A stretch of 64,000 bases of DNA, taken from NCBI RefSeq assembly GCF_042435035.1, contig NZ_JBHMQT010000059.1, positions 1 through 64,000 of the forward strand, written 5' to 3'. The position numbers were made by a program, and so were the translations under genes. Source of the stretch: Sphaerimonospora cavernae (lineage in GTDB: Bacteria; Actinomycetota; Actinomycetes; Streptosporangiales; Streptosporangiaceae). Below, piece by piece: positions 51,226-61,697 of this stretch; position 1 is the first letter of the stretch; each line of letters starts with the position of its first letter. The notes beneath the pieces were generated by a model. That model was given only the letters and a program-made list of their open reading frames with translations, was not told where the DNA came from and did no database searches.

Positions 51226-52868
51226 TTCGCCACAGCCCTCTCCGAACCGGTCCGCGGCTTCTCGTCGTAGGAACGGGGATCGGTGCTCCATGTCGCCTCC
51301 GTGACACCCTGGGCCCGTAGCTCGCGCTTAAGGACCCGCCCCACCGCATTCTTCGGCAGTTCCGCCCGAAACTCGATATGGGAAGGGCGGGCGTACCTCG
51401 GCACACGCGGCGCTATCCAGAGGAACATCTCCTCGGGGTCCGGGGACGCGTCGGCGACAGGCACGATCGTCACCTTCACCTCGTCCTCGTTCAGCGGCGA
51501 CGGCACGGCGTGGACCGCCACTTCGCGGACCAGCGGATGCTCGGCGATGATCCCTTCGATTTCGTAGCTCGAGATGTTCTCTCCGCCTTTTCGGATGTAG
51601 TCCTTGCCGCGGTCGACGAAGAAGAGATAGCCGTCCTCATCGAACCTGCCGAAGTCTCCGGTGTGGAACCAAAGGCCGCGGAATGTCTCGAGTGTCTTCT
51701 CTGGCTGTCTCCAGTAGCCGTTGAACATGATGCCGGGCCGAGTAGGCCGGCAGACGATCTCACCGGCCTCGCCAGTCGGCAGTGGATTGTCCCGCTCGTC
51801 GACGATGCGGACCTCGAAGGAGTCGGTGACGATTCCAGCCGAACCCGCACGGTATCCATCCGGCGGAGTCGCCGTGATCAGGCAAGCCTCCGTCATCCCG
51901 TAGGCGCCCGACCCGACCCGCTCGACGCCGAAGCGTTCCAGCCACGTCTGCGCGAGCTGAGCGGTGACCGGGGAGCCGGAGACGGCCCGCAGTTGGCTGG
52001 AGGCTTCCCGGCTGGCCGGGCTCTCCTCAGCACGCGCGATCATCGGCAGCATCGATCCCATGAGAGCGGCCATCGTCGCCTTGGATTCTCGGATGTCCTC
52101 CCAGAAGCAGGACACCGAGAACCGCCTCGCGACGCTGATCTCGGACCCGAGCTGCAGCGATCCCGTGACATGTCCGATGGCCGCAAGGTGGAACAGCGGC
52201 ATCGGCGTCCAGAGACAGTCGTCGGGTCGCCGCTCGAGGTTCTCCCTCATCTGCCGCGCCATGTTGGCGATGTATCCGTGGCTGACCATGCAGGCCTTGG
52301 ACGGCCCGGTTGTGCCGGAGGTGTAGACCAGATGGCTGGTGCCGTAGGGATCGAGGTCCGAGTGCGGCGCCACCGGTGTGCCGAGCGTGACCAGGTTGTC
52401 GAAGTGGAAGCACGGTCCTGTGGCCGCCTGACTGCCAGGTGCGTCGATGCCATCGGGGTCATGCACGATGAAGGGAATGTCGAGACCTGCCAGTCTCAGG
52501 GACTCGGAGAGCAGTCCAGCGAACTCCTGTTCGACCACTGCGATGATCGGCTCACTGTCCGCCACCTGGTGGGTGAGGATCGCACCCCGGTTGCTGGTGT
52601 TCAGCGGGACCAGGTAGGCGCCACAGAATGTGGCAGCCCACCACGTGAGCAGGGCGACCCGGCCGTTCCGTGCCATCACGGCGATACGGTCACCGGGCTG
52701 GACGAACTCCCTGAGGGAGCCAGCGAGAGCGCGTGCCTGTCGATCGAGCTCTTCAATTGTGAAGGGCTGTCGATCGAGGGAGATACGCATCTCAGGCTGG
52801 GTCTGAAGACGCTTTTCCAGTGCGATGGTGACCGGATCCGCGTTAACGTGCTCATACTTCGGGCTCAA
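51222..52868 (-). CDS. AMP-forming acyl-CoA ligase
   Basis: 548 residues of the ANL superfamily. ATP motif 'VYTSGTTGPSKACMVSHG', 'GAYGMTEACLI' (YGxTE-like), 'WFHTGDFGRFDEDGY', 'DRGKDYIRKGGENISSYEIE' and the C-terminal catalytic Lys in 'NAVGRVLKREL' are all present. It activates a carboxylate to the CoA ester that the racemase and dehydrogenases then process. The TTG at 52,868 has a strong GGGGAGGGG site upstream, so I accept it over the internal ATG at residue 27. It heads the ligase-racemase-LLM unit, downstream of the lipoprotein gene across a hairpin. Confidence 0.9.
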   Translation of the reverse strand: MSPKYEHVNADPVTIALEKRLQTQPEMRISLDRQPFTIEELDRQARALAGSLREFVQPGDRIAVMARNGRVALLTWWAATFCGAYLVPLNTSNRGAILTHQVADSEPIIAVVEQEFAGLLSESLRLAGLDIPFIVHDPDGIDAPGSQAATGPCFHFDNLVTLGTPVAPHSDLDPYGTSHLVYTSGTTGPSKACMVSHGYIANMARQMRENLERRPDDCLWTPMPLFHLAAIGHVTGSLQLGSEISVARRFSVSCFWEDIRESKATMAALMGSMLPMIARAEESPASREASSQLRAVSGSPVTAQLAQTWLERFGVERVGSGAYGMTEACLITATPPDGYRAGSAGIVTDSFEVRIVDERDNPLPTGEAGEIVCRPTRPGIMFNGYWRQPEKTLETFRGLWFHTGDFGRFDEDGYLFFVDRGKDYIRKGGENISSYEIEGIIAEHPLVREVAVHAVPSPLNEDEVKVTIVPVADASPDPEEMFLWIAPRVPRYARPSHIEFRAELPKNAVGRVLKRELRAQGVTEATWSTDPRSYDEKPRTGSERAVAK

Positions 52869-52996
52869 CTAGCCGCCCCTCCCCGGGCCGCGCTTTTCGG
52901 GTCACGGACCGGTACATTCTGATTGGTCGTCCGTTTTCAGCTGTCCTCTGCCGGACCATGACTCGGGATCACGGCGAGGGGCGCCGACGCGGCTCG

Positions 52997-53016
52997 GACC
53001 CCTGAAACACGGGGTC
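52997..53016 (-). terminator. Hairpin between binding-protein and ligase genes
   Basis: GACCCC (52,997-53,002) pairs with GGGGTC (53,011-53,016) around an 8-base loop, about 25 bp beyond the lipoprotein stop. It may be a partial terminator letting the binding protein be made in excess over downstream enzymes. Confidence 0.4.
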
Positions 53017-53041
53017 GGGCGGCCACGCCGGCGACATCTCG

Positions 53042-54619
<1,578 letters not shown>

Positions 54620-55205
54620 ACTCGTCCTTCCAAGGTTAATCAGGTCGACTGGCCCGTGCGAAAACGGCTTCAGCCGGATGAACGTGTTCTCGCTCATGGG
54701 GAACCGACATTTATTAGCCCCGATTTCGCGATACGCAACCGGTATGGCCCTCGCGATTGATGCGACTGGGCGCTCCATGGGGTTCGACACGACGCCGGTA
54801 GCCCGCGTTCTGATCACGTTGACGCCGTTTGTATCACCGCTACACGAGGTTCTCGGTTTCACTCATCAGAGCCGCGCTGGTGGGAACGGCCCAGGGTCTC
54901 CGTACCGGATTCACCAACCGAGCAAGCGCTCGGTAACCAAGCTAACACCAAGCCGACGAACAATTCAATAGAGCGCATGAGTATTACCTCGCCGGCGGGC
55001 ACATCCTGCGGGGCGCCGGGGAGGGTGGCTCGCCGTGAATTATGTTGATCATGGTGGACGGGCCGGGTCTCATCGCGAGGCGTTCGCCGTCTTCGCTGGG
55101 GTGGTCGCTACGCCGACCCGCGTGTGATCTTCCCGGGAGGCCGGGATCACGCTGCTGCGCTACCGGCCGCTTTCCGTGCCCATGTAGTCCTCACTTATGT
55201 AGAGC
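54620..55205 (-). promoter_or_regulatory. Upstream region with KstR2-like operator over a promoter
   Basis: 586 bp without a convincing gene. On the minus strand TTGAAT (54,968-54,963), 17-bp spacer, TTAGCT (54,945-54,940) form a promoter. Five bases downstream lies AGCAAGCGCTCGGT (54,921-54,934), 11 of the 12 scattered fixed or flanking positions checked fitting AnCAAGnnCTTGnT with one mismatch. It also sits within the wider dyad ACCGAGC-AAGC-GCTCGGT (54,917-54,934). The geometry copies that at 37.2 kb. A small hairpin-like GTGATC...GATCAC lies near 55,125-55,151. The rest shows nothing recognisable. Confidence 0.6.
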
Positions 55206-55835
55206 TCAGCGGAGGGGCAGGGTGGGATGGGGAGGCCACGGACCGTCGCCGACCATGCTCGTGGTGATGGCCCATCGCTCGTGGTCGCGCCAGGCGCCGT
55301 TGATGAACAGCAACTCCGGCGAGCAGCCCTCGTAGCGGAAGCCGAGGCGCCGGACCAGCGTGATGGAGGCGTGGTTGCCCGGCTGGATCTGCGCTTCCAG
55401 CCGATGCAGCCGCAACCGCTGGAACGCGTACCGCAGCACCAGGGAGAGGCCTTCGGACATGTAACCCCGGCCTGCGAAAGGGGCGAAGGCGGCATAGCCG
55501 ACAGAAGCGGACTGCAACCGCCCGCGGATGATGGAATTGATGTTGACGACGCCCGCCATCGCCCCGGTCTCGCGGACACAGATCAACAGGCCCTGGCCGG
55601 TCACGTGATCGAACCGGTCCACGTAGGCCCGGAACTCCTCCGAGGTGGCGGGCAGCGTCATCCACGGATGGTGCAGGTCCACGCTGGCCCGGACCAGGCC
55701 GAGGAACTCGTCCCGGTCCCGGTACGCGATCGGACGCAGGACCACCCGGGATCGCTCCGTCCGCTCATCGGCGAAGAACGCCTCGAGTTCCGCCGCGGTT
55801 TCGGGGCTCCCCCCGGACCTGTCGCCCTGGATCAC
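55206..55835 (-). CDS. GNAT-family N-acetyltransferase, RimJ-like
   Basis: 209 residues with the RimJ/RimL-type GNAT fold: 'VVLRPIAYRDRDEFLGLVRAS' at the start, 'VGYAAFAPFAGRGYMSEGLSLVLRYAF' (acetyl-CoA-binding loop A, Gly-Arg-Gly-Tyr) and 'RLEAQIQPGNHASITLVRRLGFRYEG'. It would acetylate an N-terminal or small-molecule amine. GTG at 55,835 is used. No functional link to neighbours is visible. Confidence 0.88.
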   Translation of the reverse strand: MIQGDRSGGSPETAAELEAFFADERTERSRVVLRPIAYRDRDEFLGLVRASVDLHHPWMTLPATSEEFRAYVDRFDHVTGQGLLICVRETGAMAGVVNINSIIRGRLQSASVGYAAFAPFAGRGYMSEGLSLVLRYAFQRLRLHRLEAQIQPGNHASITLVRRLGFRYEGCSPELLFINGAWRDHERWAITTSMVGDGPWPPHPTLPLR

Positions 55836-55909
55836 GACAGAACATTAGCGTCGCTCGGTACGCCCGCCGGGAACTGTTCCGGTCTCCGTGACGAGCCCCG
55901 GCACGTGAC

Positions 55910-56065
55910 TCAGAACATGAAGCCGCCGGGCCGTCCGGTCCGGTCCGCGATCAGGCCGGCGAGCGTGGCCACCGCGATCTCCGGAGGCGTACGGGAGCCG
56001 ATGTTGAGCCCGATCGGACGGTGGACGCGGGCGATGGCGGGGTCCTCATCATGGTTGTGGGTCAT
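55910..56065 (-). pseudogene. C-terminal remnant of an XdhC/CoxI-family gene
   Basis: 51-residue frame. 'IARVHRPIGLNIGSRTPPEIAVATLAGLIADRTGR' is the conserved C-terminal segment of XdhC/CoxI proteins (molybdenum-cofactor sulfuration chaperones of xanthine and CO dehydrogenases: 'xxHxPIGLdIGarTPxEIA'). The N-terminal Rossmann region is missing, and no molybdopterin hydroxylase genes are nearby, so this is a relic. Confidence 0.65.
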
Positions 56066-56260
56066 GACGGCAGTGTCTCAGCTGACGTCACCCGCACCGC
56101 GGCCCCCACGCCGGGAAACGCCCCCACGCCGGGAACGCCGCCGCGGCGGGTCGTGCGGGCAATATCGACAAGGCCGCACTTGGGGGCTACTTTACTTTAC
56201 GCTTTCCTTATTCAGGGGGCGGCGTTCGAGCTTCCCCGGGAGCAGCGGGCGGAGCGCAAT

Positions 56261-57031
56261 ATGAACGAGCAACCGATGGGTCCCGCGGACGGCCCCAACA
56301 GCGGCCAGCCGCCCACCTGGGGTCCGCAGTCTGGTCAGCCCGCCGCGAATCCGCAGCCCGGCTGGGGCCCGCAGCCCGGTTATCCCCCTCCGCCCCAGCC
56401 CGGCTGGGGTCCGCAGCCCGGCCAGCCCAACTGGGGAGCACAGGCGGGCCAGCCCGGTCAGCCCGGCTGGGGACCACCCCCGGCACCTCCGAAGAGCGGC
56501 ATACCGAAGGGCTGCCTGATCGCGCTGGTGGTGGTCGGGATCATCGCGGTCCTGGGCATCGGTGCGGTCGTCGTGGGAGGCCTGTTCGTGGTCAACAAGG
56601 TCAACGAGGCCGCGGAGCAGAGCGCACCCGGAGCGGACAAGCTGCCGCGGCAGATCGACGGGCTCGAGCTCATGAGCGGAGGTGTGACCGGGTTCGCGTG
56701 CAGCCTCGGAGGAAGCGCGTTCGACGGCATCACGGAATCCGGAAAGATCGGCTCGTACTGCTACACGACGGACGACAGCGGTGCGTTCGCCATGGCCATC
56801 GCGGGCAGGGGAGAGGTCTTCGAGATGACCGGCTCGGCCATGCTGAGCGGCACCGGTGGTGGAGCGGAGCCGAAGAACGTCGGCGGTGCCGAGTGCGTCA
56901 GAGACACCAACGCGTCGGCGGTCTGTGTCGTGACCAAGGACGGTGTCACGGCGCTCGTGATCACCTCGGGTGGCGTCACCGAGGACACCGCGGCCAAGAT
57001 CGCGGTAACCGTGGCCGAGAACGTCGGCTGA
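56261..57031 (+). CDS. Proline/glycine-rich single-pass membrane protein
   Basis: 256 residues. The cytoplasmic N-terminus (about 1-80) is built of short repeats around 'QPGWGPQPG'. One transmembrane helix follows ('GCLIALVVVGIIAVLGIGAVVVGGLFVV', about 85-112) and then an extracellular domain with four Cys that could pair ('FACSLGG', 'SYCYTTD', 'AECVRDT', 'AVCVVTK'). This layout is common among actinomycete envelope proteins of unknown function. ATG at 56,261 follows GGAG with 6-base spacing. It precedes the phosphopantetheinyl transferase gene by 39 bp and may share a transcript. Confidence 0.75.
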   Translation: MNEQPMGPADGPNSGQPPTWGPQSGQPAANPQPGWGPQPGYPPPPQPGWGPQPGQPNWGAQAGQPGQPGWGPPPAPPKSGIPKGCLIALVVVGIIAVLGIGAVVVGGLFVVNKVNEAAEQSAPGADKLPRQIDGLELMSGGVTGFACSLGGSAFDGITESGKIGSYCYTTDDSGAFAMAIAGRGEVFEMTGSAMLSGTGGGAEPKNVGGAECVRDTNASAVCVVTKDGVTALVITSGGVTEDTAAKIAVTVAENVG

Positions 57032-57070
57032 GCGACCCAGGAGGCGAGGGTCGGACGCGGGGACTCACCC

Positions 57071-57748
57071 ATGATGGAGAAGATCGTCGGACCGGACGTG
57101 GTCGCGGTCGACACTCGCTCTGAGCTGACCGGCGTGGTGCTTTTCCCCCAGGAGCGGGCCGAGGTCGCCGACGCCGTCGCCAAACGCCGAGAGGAGTACA
57201 CCACGGCCCGGGCGTGTGCGCGCCAGGCCATGGAGAAGCTCGGGCTGCCCCCCTCGCCGATCACGCGCGGCCCGCGTGGCGAGCCGATCTGGCCGGAGGG
57301 CGTGATCGGCAGCATCACCCACTGCTCGGGCTACCGGGCCGCCGTGCTGGGGTGGGCGGGCGAGGTCACGACCCTCGGAATCGACGCCGAGCCGAACGAT
57401 CCGCTGCCGGAGGGGGTGCTGGAGACCATCTCGCTCCCCGCCGAGCGGGCATGGATCCGGCGGCTCTCCGCGACCCGCCCCGGCGTCGCCTGGGACCGGC
57501 TGCTGTTCAGCGCCAAGGAGTCGGTCTACAAGGCGTGGTATCCCCTGGCCAGGCGCTGGCTCGACTTCAGCGAGGCGATGATCAGCCTGGACCCGAGTGA
57601 TGGGCGTTTCCTGGCCCGGCTGCTCGTGCCGGGGCCGGAGGTGGAAGGCGAACGTCTTACCGAGTTCTCCGGCCGATGGCTCGCCGAGGACGGGTTGGTC
57701 CTCACGGCCATTGTGGTGCCTTCCCGGGAATCGAACGTGGTCCGCTGA
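57071..57748 (+). CDS. 4'-phosphopantetheinyl transferase, EntD/Sfp-like
   Basis: 225 residues. The three family motifs are present: 'GSITHCSGYRAA', the Mg-binding 'TLGIDAEPNDPL' (Asp and Glu) and 'LFSAKESVYKAWYPLARRWLDF' (Glu and Lys). It resembles EntD-type enzymes that attach the phosphopantetheine arm to carrier proteins of NRPS, PKS or siderophore pathways. No carrier-protein gene is in the window, so its client is elsewhere. ATG at 57,071; a second ATG follows immediately. Confidence 0.92.
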   Translation: MMEKIVGPDVVAVDTRSELTGVVLFPQERAEVADAVAKRREEYTTARACARQAMEKLGLPPSPITRGPRGEPIWPEGVIGSITHCSGYRAAVLGWAGEVTTLGIDAEPNDPLPEGVLETISLPAERAWIRRLSATRPGVAWDRLLFSAKESVYKAWYPLARRWLDFSEAMISLDPSDGRFLARLLVPGPEVEGERLTEFSGRWLAEDGLVLTAIVVPSRESNVVR

Positions 57749-57765
57749 TCCGCCGCCGACCGCGG

Positions 57766-57825
57766 TCACTTGCCGAAGCCGGCGGTCAGGCCGCTGAGCA
57801 ACTGGCGGCGGCCCACCGTGACTGA
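57766..57825 (-). pseudogene. Possible C-terminal remnant of a sugar ABC permease
   Basis: In the gap before the ligase a minus-strand frame ends 'RRQLLSGLTAGFGK' at a stop, resembling the MalG-type permease terminus ('RxFVRGLTAGAVKG'). Only about 19 residues remain, so the match may be chance. Confidence 0.25.
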
Positions 57826-57849
57826 GCGGATCCGCACGGCGCCGAGGGA

Positions 57850-59544
57850 TCAACCCGTGCGCAGGCGGGTGCGCAGTTCGGCCTTGGCGACCTTGCCGCC
57901 GGAGCCCCGGGGCAGCTCGTCGACGATCTCCAGTCGTTCCGGCCAGTTCTCCGGGGAGACCCCGCGCTCGGCGAGATGCGCCCGCAGGCCGTCCAGGTCG
58001 ACGGCGGCGCCGGGGCGGAGGACCACGACGGCGCAGACCCGCTCGCCGTACGTGGGATCGGGGACGGCCACGGCGGCGACCATGGCGACCGCCGGGTGAG
58101 TGCCGACCTGCTCCTCCACGGCGGCGGCGCTGACGTTCTTGCCGCCGCGGATGATGAAGTCCGACTTGCGGTCCACCACGTGCAGGTAGCCGTCCTCGTC
58201 GACGGTGCAGATGTCCCCGGTGAGCATCCAGCCGTCCGGGGTGAACAGTCGCTCGTTGGCCTCGGGGTCGTCGAAATACCCCAGACAGGTGGCCGGTCCG
58301 GCGCACGCGGCCTGTCCGGGACCGCCGGTGGCGGTGACGTCGGCGCCGTCCTCGGCGAACAGCCGGACGTGCATCTCGTCGATGACGCGCCCCGCCGTGC
58401 GCAGGCGCCGCTCCACGGTGTCGGTGGTCCGGGTCCGCGAAAGCGCCCCCGTCTCGTTGGAGCCGAAGAACTGCAGCACCTGGGCGCCGGTGCGCCGCTC
58501 GAACTCGGCGGCCCGCTCGTAGGGCACCGCCTCGCCGCCGGTGAACATACAGCGCAGCGAGCTCAGGTCGTACCGGCCGGGATCGGAGTTGAGCATCATG
58601 ATGAACTGCGTGCTCACACAGCACACCACGGTCACCCGCTCCCGCTCGATCAGCTCCAGCGCCCCGGCGGCGGAGAACCGCGGCATCACCACGGTGGGCG
58701 AGCCGAGCAGCGTGGGCGTGAAGTTCGCGGTCCACTGCGCGAAGCCGTACGGCGCCGGGATGAGGGTGAGGAAGACGTCGTCGGGGGTGAGCGCCCCCGC
58801 CTCGACGGCGAGCTCGTGGTAGTACATCCACCGGTTCTGGTTGTGCACCACGCATTTGGGCATGCCGGTGGTGCCCGAGGTGCCGTTCAGCAGATGGATC
58901 TCGCCGAGGCCGAGGGCGCGGGACTCGAGCAGCCGGCGATCGTCCCGCGTCGGCTCGGGCCAGTCCGTGTCCGCGAGCCGGTGGGGCAGCACCAGCCGCG
59001 ACCGCAGCGGCAGCCCGTCGACGAGCTCGCCGACGGGCGTCCCGCGGTGTTCCGCGTGGCTGATCAGTGCCGTGGCGCCGCCGACGGTGAGCAGGTGCCG
59101 GAGCTCCTGGCGGCCGGCCCGCGGCCCGATGCCCACGACCACGACGCCGGCCTTCAGCGCCGCCAGATAGGCGACGTGTACGGCCACGCCGTCCGGGAGC
59201 AGCACTCCGACCCGCTCACCGCGCGCGAGGCCGCCACCGCCAGGGACTGCGGAGCGCAGCAGCAGCACGGCGAGGCGGTCGGACAGCTCGTCGTACTGTC
59301 TCCAGCTGATCAGGTCCCCGTCTTCTCCTGAGCCCTCTCCCGAAGTCTTCCCCGGAGCCGGGGCGGCGATGAAGGCGGGGCGGTCGGGGATGAGCGCGGC
59401 GTGCCGGCGCACCCGGTCGACGAGCGTGTCCGTGCCCCACCGCCCCACCTCGGCGAGCCGCTGCGCGACGTAACGCTCGTGCGCGCTGCCGGCGGCCGGC
59501 GCCGTACCGGGCGGAAACAGAGCGGCGACATCAGCGAATCCCAC
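57850..59544 (-). CDS. AMP-forming acyl-CoA ligase (paralogue A)
   Basis: 564 residues, ANL superfamily. 'LNGTSGTTGMPKCVVHN' (ATP loop), 'QFFGSNETGAL' (in place of YGxTE), 'WMLTGDICTVDEDGYLHVVDRKSDFIIRGGKNVSAAAVEE' and the Lys in 'GSGGKVAKAEL' are intact. It is clearly paralogous to the ligase at 60.1-61.7 kb, sharing the 'STQFIMMLNS' and 'SLRCMFTGGEAVPYERAAEFERRTG' blocks. I chose GTG 59,544 (GGCAGGG upstream) over the TTG at 59,571. The KstR2-like operator at 59,567-59,580 is 22 bp upstream. Substrate unknown. Confidence 0.88.
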   Translation of the reverse strand: MGFADVAALFPPGTAPAAGSAHERYVAQRLAEVGRWGTDTLVDRVRRHAALIPDRPAFIAAPAPGKTSGEGSGEDGDLISWRQYDELSDRLAVLLLRSAVPGGGGLARGERVGVLLPDGVAVHVAYLAALKAGVVVVGIGPRAGRQELRHLLTVGGATALISHAEHRGTPVGELVDGLPLRSRLVLPHRLADTDWPEPTRDDRRLLESRALGLGEIHLLNGTSGTTGMPKCVVHNQNRWMYYHELAVEAGALTPDDVFLTLIPAPYGFAQWTANFTPTLLGSPTVVMPRFSAAGALELIERERVTVVCCVSTQFIMMLNSDPGRYDLSSLRCMFTGGEAVPYERAAEFERRTGAQVLQFFGSNETGALSRTRTTDTVERRLRTAGRVIDEMHVRLFAEDGADVTATGGPGQAACAGPATCLGYFDDPEANERLFTPDGWMLTGDICTVDEDGYLHVVDRKSDFIIRGGKNVSAAAVEEQVGTHPAVAMVAAVAVPDPTYGERVCAVVVLRPGAAVDLDGLRAHLAERGVSPENWPERLEIVDELPRGSGGKVAKAELRTRLRTG

Positions 59545-59566
59545 GGTACCCTGCCCTAATCTATCT

Positions 59567-59580
59567 AACAAATGCTTGGT
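59567..59580. promoter_or_regulatory. KstR2-like operator between ligase and FlK-like gene
   Basis: AACAAATGCTTGGT matches AnCAAGnnCTTGnT except for one position. It lies 22 bp upstream of the minus-strand ligase start and 44 bp upstream of the plus-strand hotdog gene, well placed to control both. Confidence 0.55.
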
Positions 59581-59624
59581 TGTGTCATTCTGTGTGGATC
59601 CAAAAAGGACGTCAAGGAGGCGGA

Positions 59625-60023
59625 ATGGACATCTGGCAGACCCCGGCCGCGGACCAGCTGCTGGCCGATCCGGTGCAAGCGGGCGATCAGATGGAGCGCT
59701 CCTTCGAGGTGACCGAGTCCATGGTCACCGGGCACGTGCCCGGGGCGCCCTCGGTGCTCACCACTCCGTCGCTGATCGCTTTCCTGGAGGACACCGCCGC
59801 CGACATCCTGCGCCCGCGTTTCGCGCCGGGCGCCGCCGCCGTCGGCACCTGGATCGGGGTGCGGCACCGGGCCCCCGCCCTGGCCGGCCAGCGCGTCGAC
59901 GTGCGGGCGGTGGTGGCCGAAGTGCGCGGCCGCCACATCACCTTCGACGTGTCCGCGCGGGTGGCGGACACCACGATCGGCGACGGCCAGGTGACCCAGA
60001 CCCTGATCCAGGGCCGCGACTGA
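59625..60023 (+). CDS. FlK-like hotdog thioesterase
   Basis: 132 residues. 'PSLIAFLEDTAADILRPRF' (Thr/Glu-containing helix), 'GTWIGVRHRAPALAGQRVDVRAVV' and 'HITFDVSARVADTTIGDGQVTQTLI' match the fluoroacetyl-CoA thioesterase-like (FlK) family. Such proteins hydrolyse small or unwanted acyl-CoAs. AAGGAGG is 4 bases before the ATG at 59,625, so the shorter frame is right. It is divergent from ligase A across the KstR2-like operator and convergent with ligase B. Confidence 0.82.
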   Translation: MDIWQTPAADQLLADPVQAGDQMERSFEVTESMVTGHVPGAPSVLTTPSLIAFLEDTAADILRPRFAPGAAAVGTWIGVRHRAPALAGQRVDVRAVVAEVRGRHITFDVSARVADTTIGDGQVTQTLIQGRD

Positions 60024-60042
60024 GGCAGCCCGCAGCCCGCCA

Positions 60043-60087
60043 GCCGCCGCCACCGCAGCAGAGCGGGGCGGCGGCGGTGGCGGCGGC
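60043..60087. terminator. Bidirectional hairpin terminator
   Basis: GCCGCCGCCACCGC (60,043-60,056) and GCGGTGGCGGCGGC (60,074-60,087) are a perfect 14-bp inverted repeat with a 17-base loop, between the convergent FlK-like and ligase B genes. It can act in both directions. Confidence 0.7.
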
Positions 60088-60092
60088 GGTGA

Positions 60093-61697
60093 TCACACCA
60101 GCCCGCGCAGCGCCGGCTTGTCGACCTTGCCGCCCGCCCCCATCGGCAGGGCCGGCAGCCGGACCAGGCGCTCCGGCCAGTTCACCTTGGAGACGCCCGC
60201 GGCGTCCAGGTGCTCCCGCAGGTCGTCGAGGGTCAGTTCGCGGCCGTCGCGGGTGACCACGAACGCGCACACCCGCTCGCCCAGCACCTCGTCGGGCATT
60301 CCGATCACGGCCGTCTGGGCCACCCGGGGGTGACCGCCGACCGACTCCTCCACCACGAGCGCGCTGACGTTGTGCCCGCCCCTGATGATGAAGTCGGCGG
60401 TCCGTCCGGTCACCGACAGGTAACCGGCCTCGTCCACGCTCCCGATGTCCCCGGTGAGCAGCCGGCCGTCCGCCCGGAACAGAACGCGGTCGGCCGCCTC
60501 GTCCCGGAAGTAGCCGGGGCAGCAGCCCGGCCCGTCGACGGCGACCTGGCCGGGGCCGCTCTCATCCGTGGCCCCTTCGGGGGTGATGAACCGGACCCGC
60601 ATCTCCGGGATCGGGCGGCCCGCCGTGCGCAGCCGCCGCTCCCGGTCGTCGGCGACCCTGGTGACCGAGATCGGTCCCGCCTCGTTGGATCCGTAGAACT
60701 GCAGCACGGCGCAGCCGGTGCGCTCCTCGAACTCGACGGCGCGGTGATAGGGCACCCGTTCCCCGCCGGTGAACAGCACACGCAGCGAGCTCAGGTCGTG
60801 CTCTGCGAACTCCGGCGCGTTCAGCAGCATGATGAACTGGCTGGTCACGGCCGCGAGCACGGTCACCCGGTGGCGCTCGATCAGCCGCAGGGTCTCGGCC
60901 GGGTCGAACTCGGCGGTGAGCACGGTGGGGAAGCGGTACTGCGCCGGCACCACGTGGGCGCTCCACAACCCGAAGCCGTACGGCGCGGGCAGCGCGCTCA
61001 GCACCACCTCGCCGGGGCCGAAGCCGGCCGCCTCCGCGGCGAGCGGTCCGAAGTACTTGCGGTTGTTCATGGTCGCCCGCACGCACTTGGGCCGCCCGGT
61101 CGTGCCGGAGGTGGAGTTGAGGAAGAACAGGTCGTCGGGGCCGAGCCCCCGGCCGGCCACCCGCGCCGCGGCCTGCTCCCACGGCGGGACCGGCAGCGGA
61201 ACACCGTCGCCCGCCAGGGTGAGGTCCGGCCCGATCAGGTCCAGCACCAGATGCCGGCCGACGCCGGCGGCCCGGGCGATCTCGTGCCCCGGCCGGCCGC
61301 GATGCGACGCCCGGGTCGCCAGCGCTGCCGCGCCGGTGTGCCTCAGCAGGTGCGCGATCTCGGCGTCCCCGGCGCGCGGCGGCAGGCCGACGGTCACCAG
61401 CCCGGCCTTCTGCGCGGCCAGGTAGGCCACATGGGTGAGTGCGCCACCGGTGAGCAGGACCGCGAGCATGTCACCGGGCCGCAGGCCGTTGAGGGCGTAG
61501 GCGCCGGCCAGCCGGGTCGACAGCCGGTCGTACTCGCGCCACGTCAACGTGGCGTCGGAGGCGTGGAAGGCGACGGCGTCCGGCGCTTCGGCGGCGTTGC
61601 GAGCCACCAGATCGGCGATCGTGTCGCCGTTCCAGGCGCCGTCGGCGTAGTAGCGGTCGATCGTCGCCGCGGAGAATTCAGGCACCTGCGGCTCCAT
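60093..61697 (-). CDS. AMP-forming acyl-CoA ligase (paralogue B)
   Basis: 534 residues, ANL superfamily. 'LNSTSGTTGRPKCVRATMNN', 'LQFYGSNEAGPI', 'LLTGDIGSVDEAGYLSVTGRTADFIIRGGHNVSALVVEE' and 'GAGGKVDKPAL' supply the ATP, acceptor, hinge and catalytic-Lys motifs. It shares long blocks with the ligase at 57.9 kb and probably arose by duplication. The ATG at 61,697 lies inside the 3' end of the SDR gene (20-bp overlap) and inside a 15-bp tandem repeat. It is likely co-transcribed with the SDR. Substrate unknown. Confidence 0.88.
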   Translation of the reverse strand: MEPQVPEFSAATIDRYYADGAWNGDTIADLVARNAAEAPDAVAFHASDATLTWREYDRLSTRLAGAYALNGLRPGDMLAVLLTGGALTHVAYLAAQKAGLVTVGLPPRAGDAEIAHLLRHTGAAALATRASHRGRPGHEIARAAGVGRHLVLDLIGPDLTLAGDGVPLPVPPWEQAAARVAGRGLGPDDLFFLNSTSGTTGRPKCVRATMNNRKYFGPLAAEAAGFGPGEVVLSALPAPYGFGLWSAHVVPAQYRFPTVLTAEFDPAETLRLIERHRVTVLAAVTSQFIMLLNAPEFAEHDLSSLRVLFTGGERVPYHRAVEFEERTGCAVLQFYGSNEAGPISVTRVADDRERRLRTAGRPIPEMRVRFITPEGATDESGPGQVAVDGPGCCPGYFRDEAADRVLFRADGRLLTGDIGSVDEAGYLSVTGRTADFIIRGGHNVSALVVEESVGGHPRVAQTAVIGMPDEVLGERVCAFVVTRDGRELTLDDLREHLDAAGVSKVNWPERLVRLPALPMGAGGKVDKPALRGLV

